NCBI GenBank assembly: GCA_950295325.1
Contig: OX485804.1
Coordinates: 16,430,001-16,494,000, forward strand
Direction: 5' to 3'
DNA length: 64,000 nucleotides
Source: Polytrichum commune
Taxonomy: Eukaryota; Streptophyta; Polytrichopsida; Polytrichales; Polytrichaceae
Part shown: positions 22,831 through 35,500 of the stretch, piece by piece
How positions within the stretch are numbered: the stretch's first letter is position 1
How the letters are laid out: every line of letters starts with the position of its first letter
Translations under genes and position numbers: made by a program
The notes under the pieces: generated by a model
Databases searched by the model: none
Told to the model about the DNA's origin: nothing
The model's input: the letters and a program-made list of their open reading frames with translations, nothing else

Positions 22831-24746
22831 TGTAGTAAGTTTTTGGTTTCTCTCTAAACAACAAAACCCAGGGAACAATGTCTCCAGGAAGACTGAGATA
22901 GTGTCTATAAGGGTTAATGTCACTTTGGATTAAGGTTCATAATAACAACTTAGGTTCTTTCTTATTCCATTCCTTCTTTAATTCTTCATTCCTCCCCTCT
23001 TATGGTTCTTTTGTGCTTCCTCAGTCGTGAGTGATTCCGTCCTATCTTTGGGGTAATTTTCTATCACTCTACGTTTTTGACCTATTGCAGTTGTGAAGCT
23101 CAATGGCTTTGGCAATAGTCTTTTCGGATCTTGGCGATAGTCTTCCAATGGATTTTCATCCTATTGGGGTTAGTATCTTCTTCCTTCGTTAATTGATTAT
23201 TTAATGCTATCAATCATAATTCAAATTGTATTGCTCAAAGAATTTGTTCCTTCACTTTATCTCATTTATCATTTATTACTCATAATGAAAAATTCACTTA
23301 TCTCATGCTCTTCATTGTCCCACACAACACACAAGACATGCTTGAATTCCTGCATCCTTCTTCCATAATCACATAACACATAGGCTATAGCCATTAGGTT
23401 CCAACACAACCTATTACAACGGCTAGCCTAATTCCTCTCACATCAAACCATATCTTTCTCATTCCTAATCATGTCAAAGCACGTTCTTTGTGGATTGGAT
23501 TATTTATCGACTCGACATCATCTTGACACTCCGATTCTCATCATGTTTCGATAATCCCTCTAAACTTCTTGTCTCTCGAGGTAATGTCTCTCAACTCAGA
23601 ACTACTTTATCATCATGACAACCTCGGTTACTTAAGTGGACCTTCTGGTGCCCTCATTGCTTCCCTCTTAGTGATAACCTCGGACAACTCTCTTTCCCTC
23701 ATTCTCTCTCTCGCTCTCGCACAGGCTATAGGCAGTTATAAGACCTCCCAGTGCCCATGCCTACCAGCTCTCGGTTCTTCCTCTTGTGCCACTCTCAGCA
23801 GGCTCTCTCTCTCTCTCTCTCTCTCCTGTGTATCTATCAGTAACTTGGTTGGCTCTGTAACTCTCTTGTTTCTACTGCGGCTCTCCTTTCTCTAATCTCA
23901 GCCTTAATCTGATCTCCTTGGCTATGCCTACTGTTCTGACAACTCTTGCTCAAGTTCTTACAGATGCTCTCACTTCGCTGTATCCCAACTACAGACTATG
24001 GCCATTTCCATTTATCTTTACTTCGGCGATAGTCCATCCCTCTTTATGCTTCGTTCCTCTCTCTCACTGCCAATCACTCTCTGATTTCCACCTTAAGATA
24101 ACTCCTCAATCTCAATCCAACAGGTTTCTTTCACAATGCAGGTTGCGACCTTTCACTCTCTCCTTTTTCCAATATGTCTCCAACTTCGATATCAACTTCG
24201 TTAATTTGTCAACAGACTCTTTGGTCGCCGCTCTTCTTCACTCACAGATCCTCATGCTTGACTCAACTCCTTCCACTCAAGTCGTGCTAATTTCATTCAC
24301 TCGTGCAAACTACTTGTGCACTGATTCAACAATAATGATCACATACATATTATGGCCATACTCAACATTTCCATGCAACTGTCTTTACTTCCTCAAACTA
24401 ATTACATCTTACTTAGCTACATCCCTCTATCACAGACGGCGATGTTCCAGCTCTGATCCTACTTCAAAAAAACAACTATGCTTGAGTCTAACTCTATCGC
24501 CTATAGCCTGATTCTCTACAGCTATGGCTTCAGTAGATATAACGAGAAGTGTCTTCTCTCTGGCGATAGCCTGCTTATCAAGATCGGAGCTCCTGACGGT
24601 TGCAACTCCTGAAACTTCTTCCCTCGGCCTATAGCCTGCCGCTTTCATCCTAGACTAACTTTAATCCATCTTTTTAGTTACTTTATCACAAAAGAAAAGT
24701 TTTTTCTTCCTTTCTACCAGGCTATGGCCAGAAAATTGGTATTACA
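22831..24746 (-). repeat. Long terminal repeat (5' LTR of the element)
   Basis: The partner of 9990-11905, same 1916-bp length and near-identical. In the element's orientation this copy carries the promoter and is followed by the primer binding site. It differs visibly at ~24572 (t for c) and ~24663 (a for c). Confidence 0.95.
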
Positions 24747-24751
24747 ATAGG
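24747..24751. repeat. Target site duplication, right
   Basis: ATAGG directly after the right LTR, identical to 9985-9989. Confidence 0.95.
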
Positions 24752-25063
24752 CTAACACTTCTTAATGTCATGTAGCTCTCGAATCTTTCAAGGGTAAATT
24801 CTCTTATGTCCAGAATGAATTATTCTCAGTTGAAGAATGAGGATTGTCACATAGTGGCTTTGTGAGGCCAAACCCCCCACCCTTAAGCGTCCGTAGTCCG
24901 AGTAGTGGGTTTGGGCTCACATTCCTCCGCGGTATTGGATTTGGACTTGGATGAGTCCATAGTGCAAGGTTCACCCTTCAAGTGGTCTTGGATTTAACTG
25001 GAATTTCACTTTTAACAACTCAATGTACGATTTCAATACGTATGTGGAGAATGCACAAGTTAA

Positions 25064-25276
25064 CTATGTTATTTTAACCTCCTTATGCTCGGGTGCTATT
25101 TTGTCTTTGTTTGCTCCTAACGTCCATCCGGCTGCTTTAGCTACACAAGCCCTTAAGGATATCCCTCTCCTAAATGGAGTCCGTGCCGTTGACTCTATAC
25201 TACCACTTGAACTATCACTTGTGTATTCCGTATCGCTACTATAAGAGGTCTCACTTGGTGTCTCCATACCGTACAT
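25064..25276 (-). CDS. Hypothetical Ser/Thr-rich acidic ORF
   Basis: A 70-codon ORF starting with ATG at 25276. The N-terminal half is Ser/Thr/Glu-rich (SETSYSSDTEYTSDSSSGS) and the C-terminal half is basic and mixed. I recognise no family. It lies about 1 kb downstream, on the same strand, of a TATA-like site at 26270-26280, with the tandem repeat between. A possible splice donor (aaggag|gtta) lies near its end, so it may be a first coding exon whose continuation is now interrupted by the retrotransposon 320 bp further on. It may also be a chance ORF. Confidence 0.25.
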   Translation of the reverse strand: MYGMETPSETSYSSDTEYTSDSSSGSIESTARTPFRRGISLRACVAKAAGWTLGANKDKIAPEHKEVKIT

Positions 25277-25557
25277 AAGCCTTTAAGTATTAAGAAATAC
25301 TTATGTGACTTATGTCAATCTCTCCCTCGCACCTTTGGTCTTTGCTTCCTTTGTCTTGCCATCGCGAGAGTGCTCTACATTCTCCATTAAGTTGTGCACG
25401 TGGTTTATTTTTAAAGAGAGGATGCAAGTGTTAAAAAAAACACTATTCTCTATAGTCAATCTCAAATACATTTACTTGTGAAAGCCACACATAACACTAA
25501 CTAGCATAATGTAACTAACTACTTGTCTATGAGCTAATTAGGTAGGCTATCTACTAA

Positions 25558-25763
25558 GCTCCTTCATGAACCCATCTCTTTACTTTCTAATTACATAAAC
25601 CTAGCTCCTTCATAAACCCAGCTCCTTCATAAACCCAGTTTTTTAGCTTCTAACTAAACAAACCCAGCTCCTTCATAAACCCAGGTCCTTCATAAACCCA
25701 GCTCTTTACTTTCTAACTAAACAAACCCAGCTCCTTCATAAACCCAGCTCCTTCATGAACCCA
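25558..25763. repeat. Tandem repeat of a CCTTCATRAACCCA unit
   Basis: Seven copies of CCTTCATAAACCCA or CCTTCATGAACCCA within ~205 bp, some directly adjacent (18-bp period) and others separated by a ctttctaactaaacaaa-type spacer (~47-bp or ~62-bp period). Confidence 0.85.
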
Positions 25764-26269
25764 CAACTTTGTAGTTGTAATCCCCAACTACCTCACTAAT
25801 TATTCAAGCCCTTAACTAATCTTCCTACCTAATTTCCCTAATTCTACTAACAATCCCTTTCTAATCACACAATTCTTCTCTAATCCTAAAATCCTAAAAT
25901 CCTAGAGAGGAGAGGGGGAGAGAGAATTTCCTAACTTCACTAAGACTAACTAATCCACACAAGTATATTTTTGCACTCATCACAACATCAAGTGCTCAAC
26001 TCTTAAACATGGAACTTGCAACCACGTGTATTCAAAACATGAACTTTAAGTGCCACAAATTGGAATCATGAATTAACTTTAAAATCCTTCACGTCAACAC
26101 TAATTCTACCAAGAGGTCAAGCCCTCTTCAAGGCTAACAAGCCTTGGCTCTCAAACTAAAAACTAAGCACACACATGTGCTCCAATATGGCTTCCCACAC
26201 CCACACTTATAACTCGTGGGGTGCCTTGGAGCACAAAGGAAAGAGAGGATGAGTGAGGGAAGAATGAGG

Positions 26270-26280
26270 GATTATATAGT
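26270..26280 (-). promoter_or_regulatory. Possible TATA box
   Basis: On the minus strand the sequence reads ACTATATAAT followed within ~15 bases by a pyrimidine-rich stretch (ctcattcttccctcac), a layout typical of a plant core promoter. It would drive transcription leftward towards 25276. No expression evidence is available. Confidence 0.3.
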
Positions 26281-27931
26281 AAGCTTGAGGGGGTGAGCAC
26301 CCTCAAGGCTCATGATAAGCCCTTGAGATTTCCTCCTACTTAGTAGGCGCCAATCCTATCTTCTAAGTCTTCCTCCCTCAAATGATCAACAAGGATCCTA
26401 ATTCGAACATTTAACTAGCCTTGGCTTTCTACCTACCACACTTTACCAAACTTGGGATGCTTCAACCCAAACTTAGCCTCCTTCGCTTTCCGCCGCCATA
26501 ACTTTCTCCCCTTACTTTCCCAAATCGTCGCTCACCACTTAATTCAAACCACGATGCTTAACTCGTGATTTGATTGGTGCTTTGAGAATTTGCTTATCCT
26601 CCACCTTGCATTCTTCCTTGGGCCTTCCCCATTAAGTGGCCATGATGAGGTGGTCCACTTGTGCGCTCCATGTGATCCTCCATTCATCCCAATTCGAATG
26701 CACTTGCCTCTTGAGTCACTTTGGTTGTCTCCATCCATTTGTACTAGCCTACTCACTAACTACTCAATCCAAGTTCTCCTTACCTATCCTCATTCACTCA
26801 AATCCTTCCGAAGGTAAAAACACAATAACAACTCACATCCTAGCCTCTTACAACATGGTACTTCTAAGACTAACATTTCACTCTTTTTATATTTTTGTGA
26901 AGTAACATGCTACTTCAAAGTGCATCAACTAACGTTTCAGGGGTCTAAGACTAAATGTGGGCACCCTTTTGGGCTCACAGGCTTCATGTGAAGAACATTG
27001 CATATCCGAGCTTTTACTCTTTCCCCTACATACTGAGGCACCCTCTGGCATACTTTGGACTCGATCAGTTGATGCAGGTCTACATTAAATGTTTGAATGC
27101 TAGTGGAGGCCCACCCCTGTATTAGCACACTTCATCCTCCTTAGGTATTTTGGGTGAATATAAATCTTAGGGAAGGATATCTTTCTAAATAGTCATATGA
27201 GGTCACGTATTGCAACAAATTGTCATAAATTAATGCACTTTTGGGATTTGTAAGGCTATGTGCTTTGGTTTCTTGTGGAAGAGGTTTGCGTTCTGGATTC
27301 AATTGTTTGTTTCCCTGGCATCAGATAGTTAATAGCTTGCCCCTACTAGTAGTAAGAATAATCGTAGAGGCTTGACTAGATTCTAGATGTCCACACGACC
27401 ATTCTTTAAAGATAGTCATGTATTGATCAATTTTTATATCATCGTGATCTTGCTCGGCTATGTCATCTTGGTCTATATTCAGGGGTTGGTAGAAGGGTGC
27501 TTGATGGGTGATGTTGAGCAAAGCGATTGGTTTGCTCACATTTCAATTTGGCAACTTCAGGTAATCACCATCTGCAAGTCGAAATCAATCTTTCATGCTT
27601 TCTACCTAATACTAACGGACGGAAGAGATGTTCCGACAACATCAATTGTCATTCCTTGTATTTTTTTGTTTTTTTTGTTTTTTTTTCCCTGGGCGCGGGG
27701 GGGGGGGGTATAGATTTACGGTGTTGCAATTACTATCACTTACCAAGTGATTCTTCATCCAAATTCCATTTATCCACGACAACATCTCATCACAGGTTGC
27801 TGACAAGTGGAAGCAGGATTTTGGCCGATGGACGAACTCATCCATGACAAGATCTGTAAATTTATTCGTAAGAAGTGTCATCTGAAACGTTACCATAGTG
27901 ACATTAAACGCCATCTGGCACTAAATAGCCT

Positions 27932-28183
27932 ATTTAGTGTAGTTGCCCAAAGAAGCCCTAAACCGAGTAGGAGTCCGCAGGTTCTCTAGATGTCTTCCGA
28001 ACATTTTCCTTTGTAGACAAATCTCTTGAGCGGATGCCAGATTGCAGAGAGCACTGACATGAATGGAGAGCATCTCCGAAGCATTGTTCTTTCGGACTTT
28101 TAAATGGAGGACAAAAGACCGTATTCCATTCTGCAGGGTCTCGGTGTGCCTTCGAACCTTTCCTGCCCAAAATGTGCTCCTGG
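27932..28183 (-). other. Exon-like ORF conserved with copy B
   Basis: An open minus-strand frame matching 49909-50160 in copy B. The predicted peptide is helical in character (e.g. NGIRSFVLHLK, EMLSIHVSALCNLASA) and keeps its frame although about a dozen residues differ between copies. No ATG starts it here and no family is recognised. It could be an exon of an old gene at the unit's midpoint. Copy A1 has lost it by deletion. Confidence 0.25.
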
Positions 28184-28589
28184 TTAGTTGAGACCTTAAG
28201 ATGGTGATTGGTTTGCTGAGCTGGATATCTTAGTGGCATTCACTGTCGGTTCGAGAAACCTAAAAACAGACGCTCTGGCTAGCTAGCCTGCCCGAAAAGC
28301 TGCAGGGAGGAAACCCAAGAATGGGTCACAGTTACAGTCCCAGTGTTGCTCATTCCCCAACGCACCCTTGGAATCCGCAAGCCATGAAACATTATCCTAT
28401 ATATTCAAACATTCCAGGCTTCCGACTGTGTGCCTCTTGAACCCCGGACAATAATCCAAGCAGCGGGAATCTCGAGTGAGTACAGACACTTTGGCCAGCG
28501 TGGGTCCTGTGGGAGACGTACAATCGGTAACCCAAGATGCCCGCCCAAGTCCGGGTCTCCCTAGCCCACCCATTAACGTATGGACACGG

Positions 28590-31500
28590 ACTTGGGCAAC
28601 CACGATCCTTTCCACGAAACCGCCTTCTTCACCTCCCTCCCCACCCCCGCCATAGCCAACTTTGTGTCCTCATGCTGGTCCTTGTTCACCACCTTGGCTC
28701 TCACGCTCAACCAACTCCCATTACTTAACTTCCATGTGTTTCTTGCTGATGGTGGCTCGTGGCTCGCAACGGCCGTGATGTTTTGATGATGCTTGGGTAA
28801 CTCCCGTCCCTTTTGTTGGGAAGCCACTCGACAACGACGAACAACAGGTATGCAACCGTCCGAAATATCGTTTGGCTCGATCATTTTGTGTGCAACTCGT
28901 GGTTCTATCAATAGCCGACATTTTGTTTGTTTGTTTCCTTTGTTTCTTCCACACATGTGAACAACTTGCTATTGAGGTGGGTATTGTCATTCAAATAAGA
29001 GAGTAGATACACAAATACATGTAGGTTGCTTCCTATTAACTTGTGCTTCTCTTGGTGGATCAAATTTATTGGTGGTGGTTTAATGAAGAAACTAGGCTCC
29101 TTTGTTGTTGAGTTGAGTAGTGGTTGTTCCTAGGGAGTTTGTGCACCCAACAATTCAAGGAGCAATCAAGACCATAGATATTGAGTGTGGGATCACCAAG
29201 TGTTGTACGACACCCTCTCTATTCCTCACTCAGTGACTACAACACATTTGCATATGGTCGACGACAAATGGTATGGGTATGCTAATTTAAGCGTTTTCTG
29301 TGGTGTTGCAAAGCAGGGACTTACATGACTTGCTCAATAGAATGGCTCATGAAGATTGGGCAGTTGACTTCAAAGGCGATTTGACTACAACACTACCATC
29401 ATTGGTATGTCCTATCCCTTCACATAGTTGCATGTCTTTCTTTATTTCAACACAATCATGTGCTTGCATGTTTCATGTAGGAATCCCTATCCACCATATT
29501 GTTCGGTCCAAATTATTATCCCCATTGAGAATAATTGAATGACTTGCAAGAATAGTGCTACATGATACATGATAAAGTTACTGAGTGGCATCTGCAATCG
29601 CCAAATATTGTGAGTGTTTAGGAGCAAATCAATTGCTAGAGGAGATTGTGAGGATGTTTTCCACCTCGTCATCGAGAGCGAGGTCGTAGTGTAGTGTGAA
29701 TCCGTCAACCCAAGCTTGTCCAATGCAACCTCGCTTATGTGCAAATGTTATGCTCATCTAACTAAGTACTAGGATCTAAGTGACTTTAGTTAAAACAATT
29801 TATACAAAAATAATATTGCATTTGAGAGTGTTGTTTGTGTCACACGTTAATACATGCACATTACAAAACAAACTAACTTGGGAAACAATTTATCAACATA
29901 TGATGGAATTCCTAATTGATGTACATATTTTGTAGAAGAAAAAATGTGTGCTTGAAGTACCACTCTAGATGTGTTATTTTCATCAAATAACGTGCAAAAA
30001 AAAAGCGTGTGCAACAATAAATGTAGTCCCAATTAAATCCTTGTTTTTCCCATTTCTACTTGAAGACCCATTGATAGGGCTACACGTACATATTTGCATT
30101 GTATCCAATATTCATGCATCAACATAGATTTGCTTGATATCTAATTTTTTTTGTCCATATATGTTCTAGGATGGAAGTCTACAATATTACATGTCTTAGC
30201 AACCACTGGTAAACTTCAGCTCAATAGTTCAAATCTCTAGTATCTTGCACAATATGTGGAGATGGACAAATTGAGTGTTACATTGGATTCAATCGTCGTT
30301 TGGAGGATGTTATGTTTTTACGAATGTGGGTAAACGATATATATTTGTTGCGATGCCACCCAACTAGGCAATAAACAAAGGTCTTGCTTTCCAAGTCTAG
30401 TCTTGAGGGATTGTGGAAGTTGATTGACATGATTGATCATGTGAGAAGTCATTAACATTTAAGTAGCGAAAGAGTCCCGTCTTGTCAGTCAAAGACTAGG
30501 GAGAAGTAATTGATCATCACAGTCTCTAGTTGAGTTCGCTCGCCGACCAACACATGCATCGTCTATGATGACCTAGGAAAAAAGTGTGCCAAAATGCTCA
30601 ACTTACACAAGCCCTAGTACACTTATTCATACATTTGGAGCCAACAACATGTGACAACATGAAGGCAACCTCATTATGACTACGAAGTGAATTTGAGATA
30701 TTGGTTTCGGATAAACTTGTTGTTATGATGTGTTCACGTTGCATGAAAATTGGAGGATGGAAGCAAAATAGATTCTCACCAATAAAGCCTAGCACTCGTC
30801 ATGCAACCTCAGTGACGAGGATCCTAAGAAGTGTGTGTTAAGTTTCTTGTCTTATAGAGTTGATGTGTGGTTCACATCTGCAAGCACATGATCCTTCACA
30901 ATCTAGGCTATCTCATCATCAATTCTCCTTCTCCACTCATTTAAGAGAAGGCAAGTTGTAGATGTCTAGTAGTGGTCATGCCAAGATATTTTGATAGCGT
31001 GTTTATTTCTTATTCGATACGAGGATGCATATCATTACCCATAATCGATGATTGATTTGTCCTGTAATGGACACGTAATGCAATCAACTATAGTAGGCAC
31101 ATAATGTCTACCACGTCATTATTGGAGCTCGGTAGGTTGGATGGATGCCTACTACATGTTGTGACATGGCCTCTCACATCCATTACCTAGTTCATGAGGT
31201 TGCCATGGGTTTTTGGTTGGTTTAGCAACCTCATTCATGCTTGATAAACGTTTTTTAGGGTGGTAGTGTCAAACCACAAGGGGAGTGCCTTGGAGCCTCT
31301 CTAGATACATGTTTTGCTAATTTGGTACATATCGTTGTGGTAATTGGGAAGTTGGCACAATTCTCCGAGGAAATTCTACAAAAGATGTACAAAAGGCTTT
31401 CAAGATCTAGAGACATGATTTTCATCTAATTCACTTTATTTCATCCAAATGATGTGTGTTGAAGGGCCATGTTATTATGGGTAATATCCCATGGATGAAA

Positions 31501-32316
31501 AATGATCAAGGACTAAATGTCATTTGAAAATATAAGTGGATTATACATGTAATAAAGGCCTATTTGTTCATGGTTTTTATTTTGTGCATTTAGTGGAGGT
31601 TCTTATCACATTAAATGGAAAAGCTTAATATAAATACATGAGCCACTTTCTAGGGTATTGTTAGTATATATACATTATTTGTTTTCTATAAATTTCTTGT
31701 ATGTAGGGTATTTTTGTTTTCTTAGTCGCCTATGCACATCATTAAGGTTTCCAACAAAGGGTCCCCGCCTCGGAGTTCTCGCACATCTATGATTCATTTC
31801 TCTTTGGATTTTGGTGTTAGTTGTCCAACTCAAACCTAGATACCAAGTTCTTGTCCCATAACTTAGTGTAAACTTCGAGACCGGGGGCGGGGGGGGGGGG
31901 GGGGGGGAGTTTGGTTCTAAGTAAAACAAATACTTGTATAATATCATTCTACAAGTTTGAAAACAATTGTAATGCTCTTTCTTTACTGTATGAATGGTCT
32001 ACGAAAGTTGCTTTGGACCTTAATATCTTCTACAAATGGAAAAAAATCAAGCTTGCCCAATATCATTTAATGTCCTACATTATGTTACAAACATGTTCAT
32101 TACATGAAGTGATTGAGTTGTGTATGCTCCCCGGTAGACTATAGAGCGTTGGAATTTTTCAAGAGGACTTTATACAATGCATAATTGTATTCTTAAATTC
32201 AAGATTTGATTTTGACAAATGTTATATATGTTGTATATAGTAACTTGATACAAGTGTGTTGTACATGAAGGTGCATTGTTATTCTTGACTTTTGGATTCA
32301 ATGTGCAGATGATTAT
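28590..32316. other. Upstream region of kinase-NLR gene 1
   Basis: No convincing coding region. Short ORFs at 28573-28956 (minus) and 29300-29542 (plus) have counterparts in copy B but are interrupted or altered there. A possible intron acceptor (caatgtgcag) sits at ~32308, suggesting a spliced 5' UTR for the gene downstream. No TATA box could be assigned with confidence. Confidence 0.4.
31882..31907 (+). repeat. Long G-run, possible G-quadruplex
   Basis: GGGGGC followed by 19 consecutive G, about 500 bp upstream of kinase-NLR gene 1. Copy B has the same tract with 16 G at the matching place (~52655-52675), so the length is unstable. Confidence 0.8.
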
Positions 32317-32565
32317 ATGATCCTTCAAACTTCCTTCCCGATACAAATTCCTTTTAAATTAAGATTGTATATTGTAGATTTTATTGGGGGTTTGTGGCAA
32401 CTATTGCATCATGGACAACTCCTTGCTTTTCATGGGGTGTTCAAAAAAATTGAAGCAATTGGAACAAGCAAAATTTTTATTGAATGCAAAACAATGTTTG
32501 CATTTAAAAAACAAATCGCATCTTGTTCTAGAATGTTTCAAGACTTTGGTCCAACAAGTTCATGA
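32317..32565 (+). CDS. Upstream ORF overlapping the kinase-NLR start
   Basis: An 82-codon ORF with ATG at 32317. It lies upstream of and overlaps the kinase-NLR start (32411) in another frame, ending 155 bp inside the gene. It is kept at the same place in copy B with two residue changes. If the mRNA includes 32317 it would be met first by ribosomes and could lower translation of the receptor. If a 5' UTR intron begins or ends here it may be absent from the mRNA. The product itself shows no recognisable family. Confidence 0.3.
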   Translation: MILQTSFPIQIPFKLRLYIVDFIGGLWQLLHHGQLLAFHGVFKKIEAIGTSKIFIECKTMFAFKKQIASCSRMFQDFGPTSS

Positions 32566-35500
32566 CAAAATGGAGTTTGGACCAAGTATGAAGGATTTAT
32601 ACCGAGTTGTGTGTAAAATCGAGGCATTAATCCAAGATTGCGCTAGGGACGATTGGATCCATGCATCATTGTGGCAAATGAATAATGAAGAAGAGTTTCG
32701 TGAGTTGCTTGAAGAGCTCAAATACATTTTCAATACATTGTGTGAGCAATTCCAAATATTGGGGATAATCACCATGGACCTTCAAAAGTCCATAGAGTTC
32801 AATTCAATGAATATAACAGAAGTGGAGAAAGACCGAAAGGCATTGGTCCAACAATTGTTGGAACATCTTGATGCAACAAAATCCTTCAAGGATCACGAAG
32901 TTGCAAAGTATGCTTACGACCGGTTGGTTTGTCGAATGGACGGAGAAGGGGTTGAGTTGAATGGTGCAACATTTCCAACATACAACGGGATTCCTCAACG
33001 ATTAACTCGGTTGGGAGATGGTGCTTCTGGACAAATATACGAAACAAATTGCTTTGGCTTGGAATTGGCTTTGAAGGTTTTTAAAGCGGTTCACATTGAT
33101 TATGAGCATTTAGCGGATGCAAACTTCAAGAAAGAAGTGGGCATTTTAGCAGGGTTGAGTCATCCAAACATCATTAAGTTCATATGTTGTAGTGAAGGAC
33201 ATGCCCATGATAGCAAATGGCGATATATAGTGATGGAGAGGATGGAAAGAAGTCTTGGAGTTGCAGACATGAAGGACGTTGATTTCCAACGATCAAACCT
33301 TGTTGTCCTTGATATCATGTTCCAAATTGCAAGCGGAATGCTCTATCTCCATGACATGAATGTTGCACACCGTGACTTGAAGCCCGACAATATCCTTGTG
33401 AACTCCTTGAATGATCCCATATTGGATCCCATGGGCTACGTGAAAGTTAAATTGGTGGACTTTGGGGTTTCAAAAATTGAAGCAAAAGATGCTTACCAAG
33501 AGCCAACGGGACATAATATAGGTACCACCAGGTTTAGGGCGCCAGAAACATTTGTAAGATACGATGACACATTGAAACATTTTGTGAATGCTTTCAAAAG
33601 TGATGTATTTAGCTTTGCCATGGTGTGTTCTTACATTCTCACGAGGGAGATTCCATTCTCACAATGTAGTAGATATGAGATAAAGGACAGGATGCAAGTT
33701 GGAGAGAGGCCAAGGTTGCCGTGCGATTACCCCGAGTCATTGACATCTTTGATCAAAGAGTGTTGGTCTTTTGAACCATCAGAAAGGCCAACCTTTCAAG
33801 ATATTTGTTGGAGGCTTTGTCAAATTAGGCATGAACTTCATTTGAATGCTTTAAACATCATGAACAATGGTGTGAGGATCAACAAGTCCAACATCCTTCA
33901 AACTCAAGAAACAAGTGAGAATAATCTACCAACAATCGATACAATGGATCACAAGGGGGATACAAGTGCAAAGAAGGGAGGAAACGAGCTTGTTGGTATG
34001 CAAGAAAGAATCCCAAGGGTTATGAGGGCATTGGAGAAACACTCCATAGTGGCCATTATAGGGGTGGGTGGAATGGGCAAAACTACTTTGGCAGAAGCTG
34101 TGATGGAACGCATGCGTGGCCATTTTGAAGCATTTTGCTTTATTTTCATGAAGAACAAAAATTGTGGCACTATCGAGATTTTCAAAGAAATTTTGAACAA
34201 CTTAGGGGCCAAGGTCGATGATTTGGAAGACATTGTACAAGCAAAGACCCGTCTTTGCGAAACAATAAAAAACAAAAGTGCTCTCATTGTTCTTGATGAC
34301 ATTGGCAATAGTAAACAAATTCATGAATTGATGGATGTTGAGATCTTTGAAGCCAAATGTACCTACAAGATGATCATCACAACTCGTGATTGGCACCTTG
34401 TGGAAAACCTTGGAGATGTTGGTCGTGTAGATTTGGATGAACTCATGAAAGGCGAAGCTATGAAATTATTCTCTAGGCACGCTTTCGGTCATCAAGGATA
34501 TGAAACACCATCTCATATGGTGGACATTGTTGAGAACATTGTGGGTGCATGTAGAGGGTTGCCTTTGAGCTTGAAGGTTGTGGGTGGAACCTTATATGGA
34601 TTCAAGAGACTACGCATTTGGGTGCGAGCTTTGCAAAGACTACAAAGGGCAAGATCCTTGGGATTGACAAATAACAATGAGGTTTGGCATTGCCTTCGGA
34701 TAAGCTTTGATGACCTTACCCAAGAAGAAAAAAATTTGTTTTTGGACCTATGTTGTTATTTTAGCAAAGATTTGGTCCCAATGGATACATTAAAAGTTGT
34801 GACCTCATCACGTTTATGGAGAGAAGTCAACAAAAATCCTGAAGAGTCATTGAAACGTTTGGAAGATAAATCTTTGGTTAAGATGCACGAAGATGGAGTC
34901 TATGAAATCCATGAACAATTACGAGATATGGGACGTATGATTGCGGAAACAGACCCCATGTATATTGGGACTCGATGGTGGAAAATACAAGAAGCAACAT
35001 GGAGTGGGAAAATACAAGGAGTTATGGAGCGTATCGAATGTCTTTCTTTCAATGAACCAACAAAGAAGTTCAAAACACACTTTCACATTACAAAACCTTT
35101 GTCTTCGCTTCGATTTTTTGGTTTTCAAGGTTTTGAGGGCTCAATCTCATTGGATAAATTTTTAAATCAATCCAAAAATCTCCAATGTTTGATGGTGAAT
35201 TGCCAATCAGAACAAAATTTTGCAACAACCTCAAATGCATTTTTGTTCAATTGGGACAATCACATACATTTGCAAATTTTGGTGATTGAAGGCATATCTA
35301 CTCTACATGAAATTGGTGATAGTATTGGACAATTGAAAGCCTTATACAGAATGAGCATAAGAGATTGCGAAAATTTACAATCCCTACCAAACACAATAGG
35401 CAACTTAAACATGTTGACTTATTTTGACTTATATAGGTGTGGAGGATTGAAGGAGATACCCATGGCCTTGGGTAAAATGACCTCGTTGACTCACCTCAAC

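Larger units (their letters stand above)
9985..24751 (-). mobile_element. Ty3/gypsy LTR retrotransposon, 14.76 kb, with extra ORFs
   Basis: A complete element (9990-24746) on the minus strand, flanked by the perfect 5-bp target duplication ATAGG. In the element's own order it has: 5' LTR (22831-24746), tRNA-Asp-like primer binding site, two small leader ORFs, a gag-pol ORF with the Ty3/gypsy order protease, reverse transcriptase, RNase H and integrase, a long 3' ORF of unknown function, a purine-rich tract and the 3' LTR (9990-11905). Both LTRs are 1916 bp, begin TG and end CA, and I found only two differences (near 11731 and 11818 versus their partners). That points to a very recent insertion, younger than the surrounding segmental duplication. 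The tRNA-Asp-type primer site and an extra ORF after pol recall the Athila/Tat branch, but no env-like membrane protein is evident. Gag-pol has no internal stop, so the copy may still be competent. Confidence 0.95.
24752..27636. other. Unique stretch right of the retrotransposon
   Basis: Continuation of the sequence the retrotransposon entered. It holds a small minus-strand ORF, a 7-copy tandem repeat and a minus-strand TATA-like site, each listed separately. The rest, including 26300-27636, shows no convincing gene; a 63-codon minus-strand frame at 26937-27128 is open but unrecognised. The region could be an old solo LTR or a decayed gene. Confidence 0.45.

Noticed and set aside
25558..25763. 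Possible CRISPR-like array
   Set aside because: The repeated unit is short, spacing is irregular and partly without spacers, and the genome is a plant's. It is an ordinary tandem repeat.
31882..31907. G-run as a telomere or sequencing artefact
   Set aside because: It recurs at the same place in copy B with a different length and normal flanks, so it is a real homopolymer tract rather than a telomeric repeat; exact length may still be uncertain.
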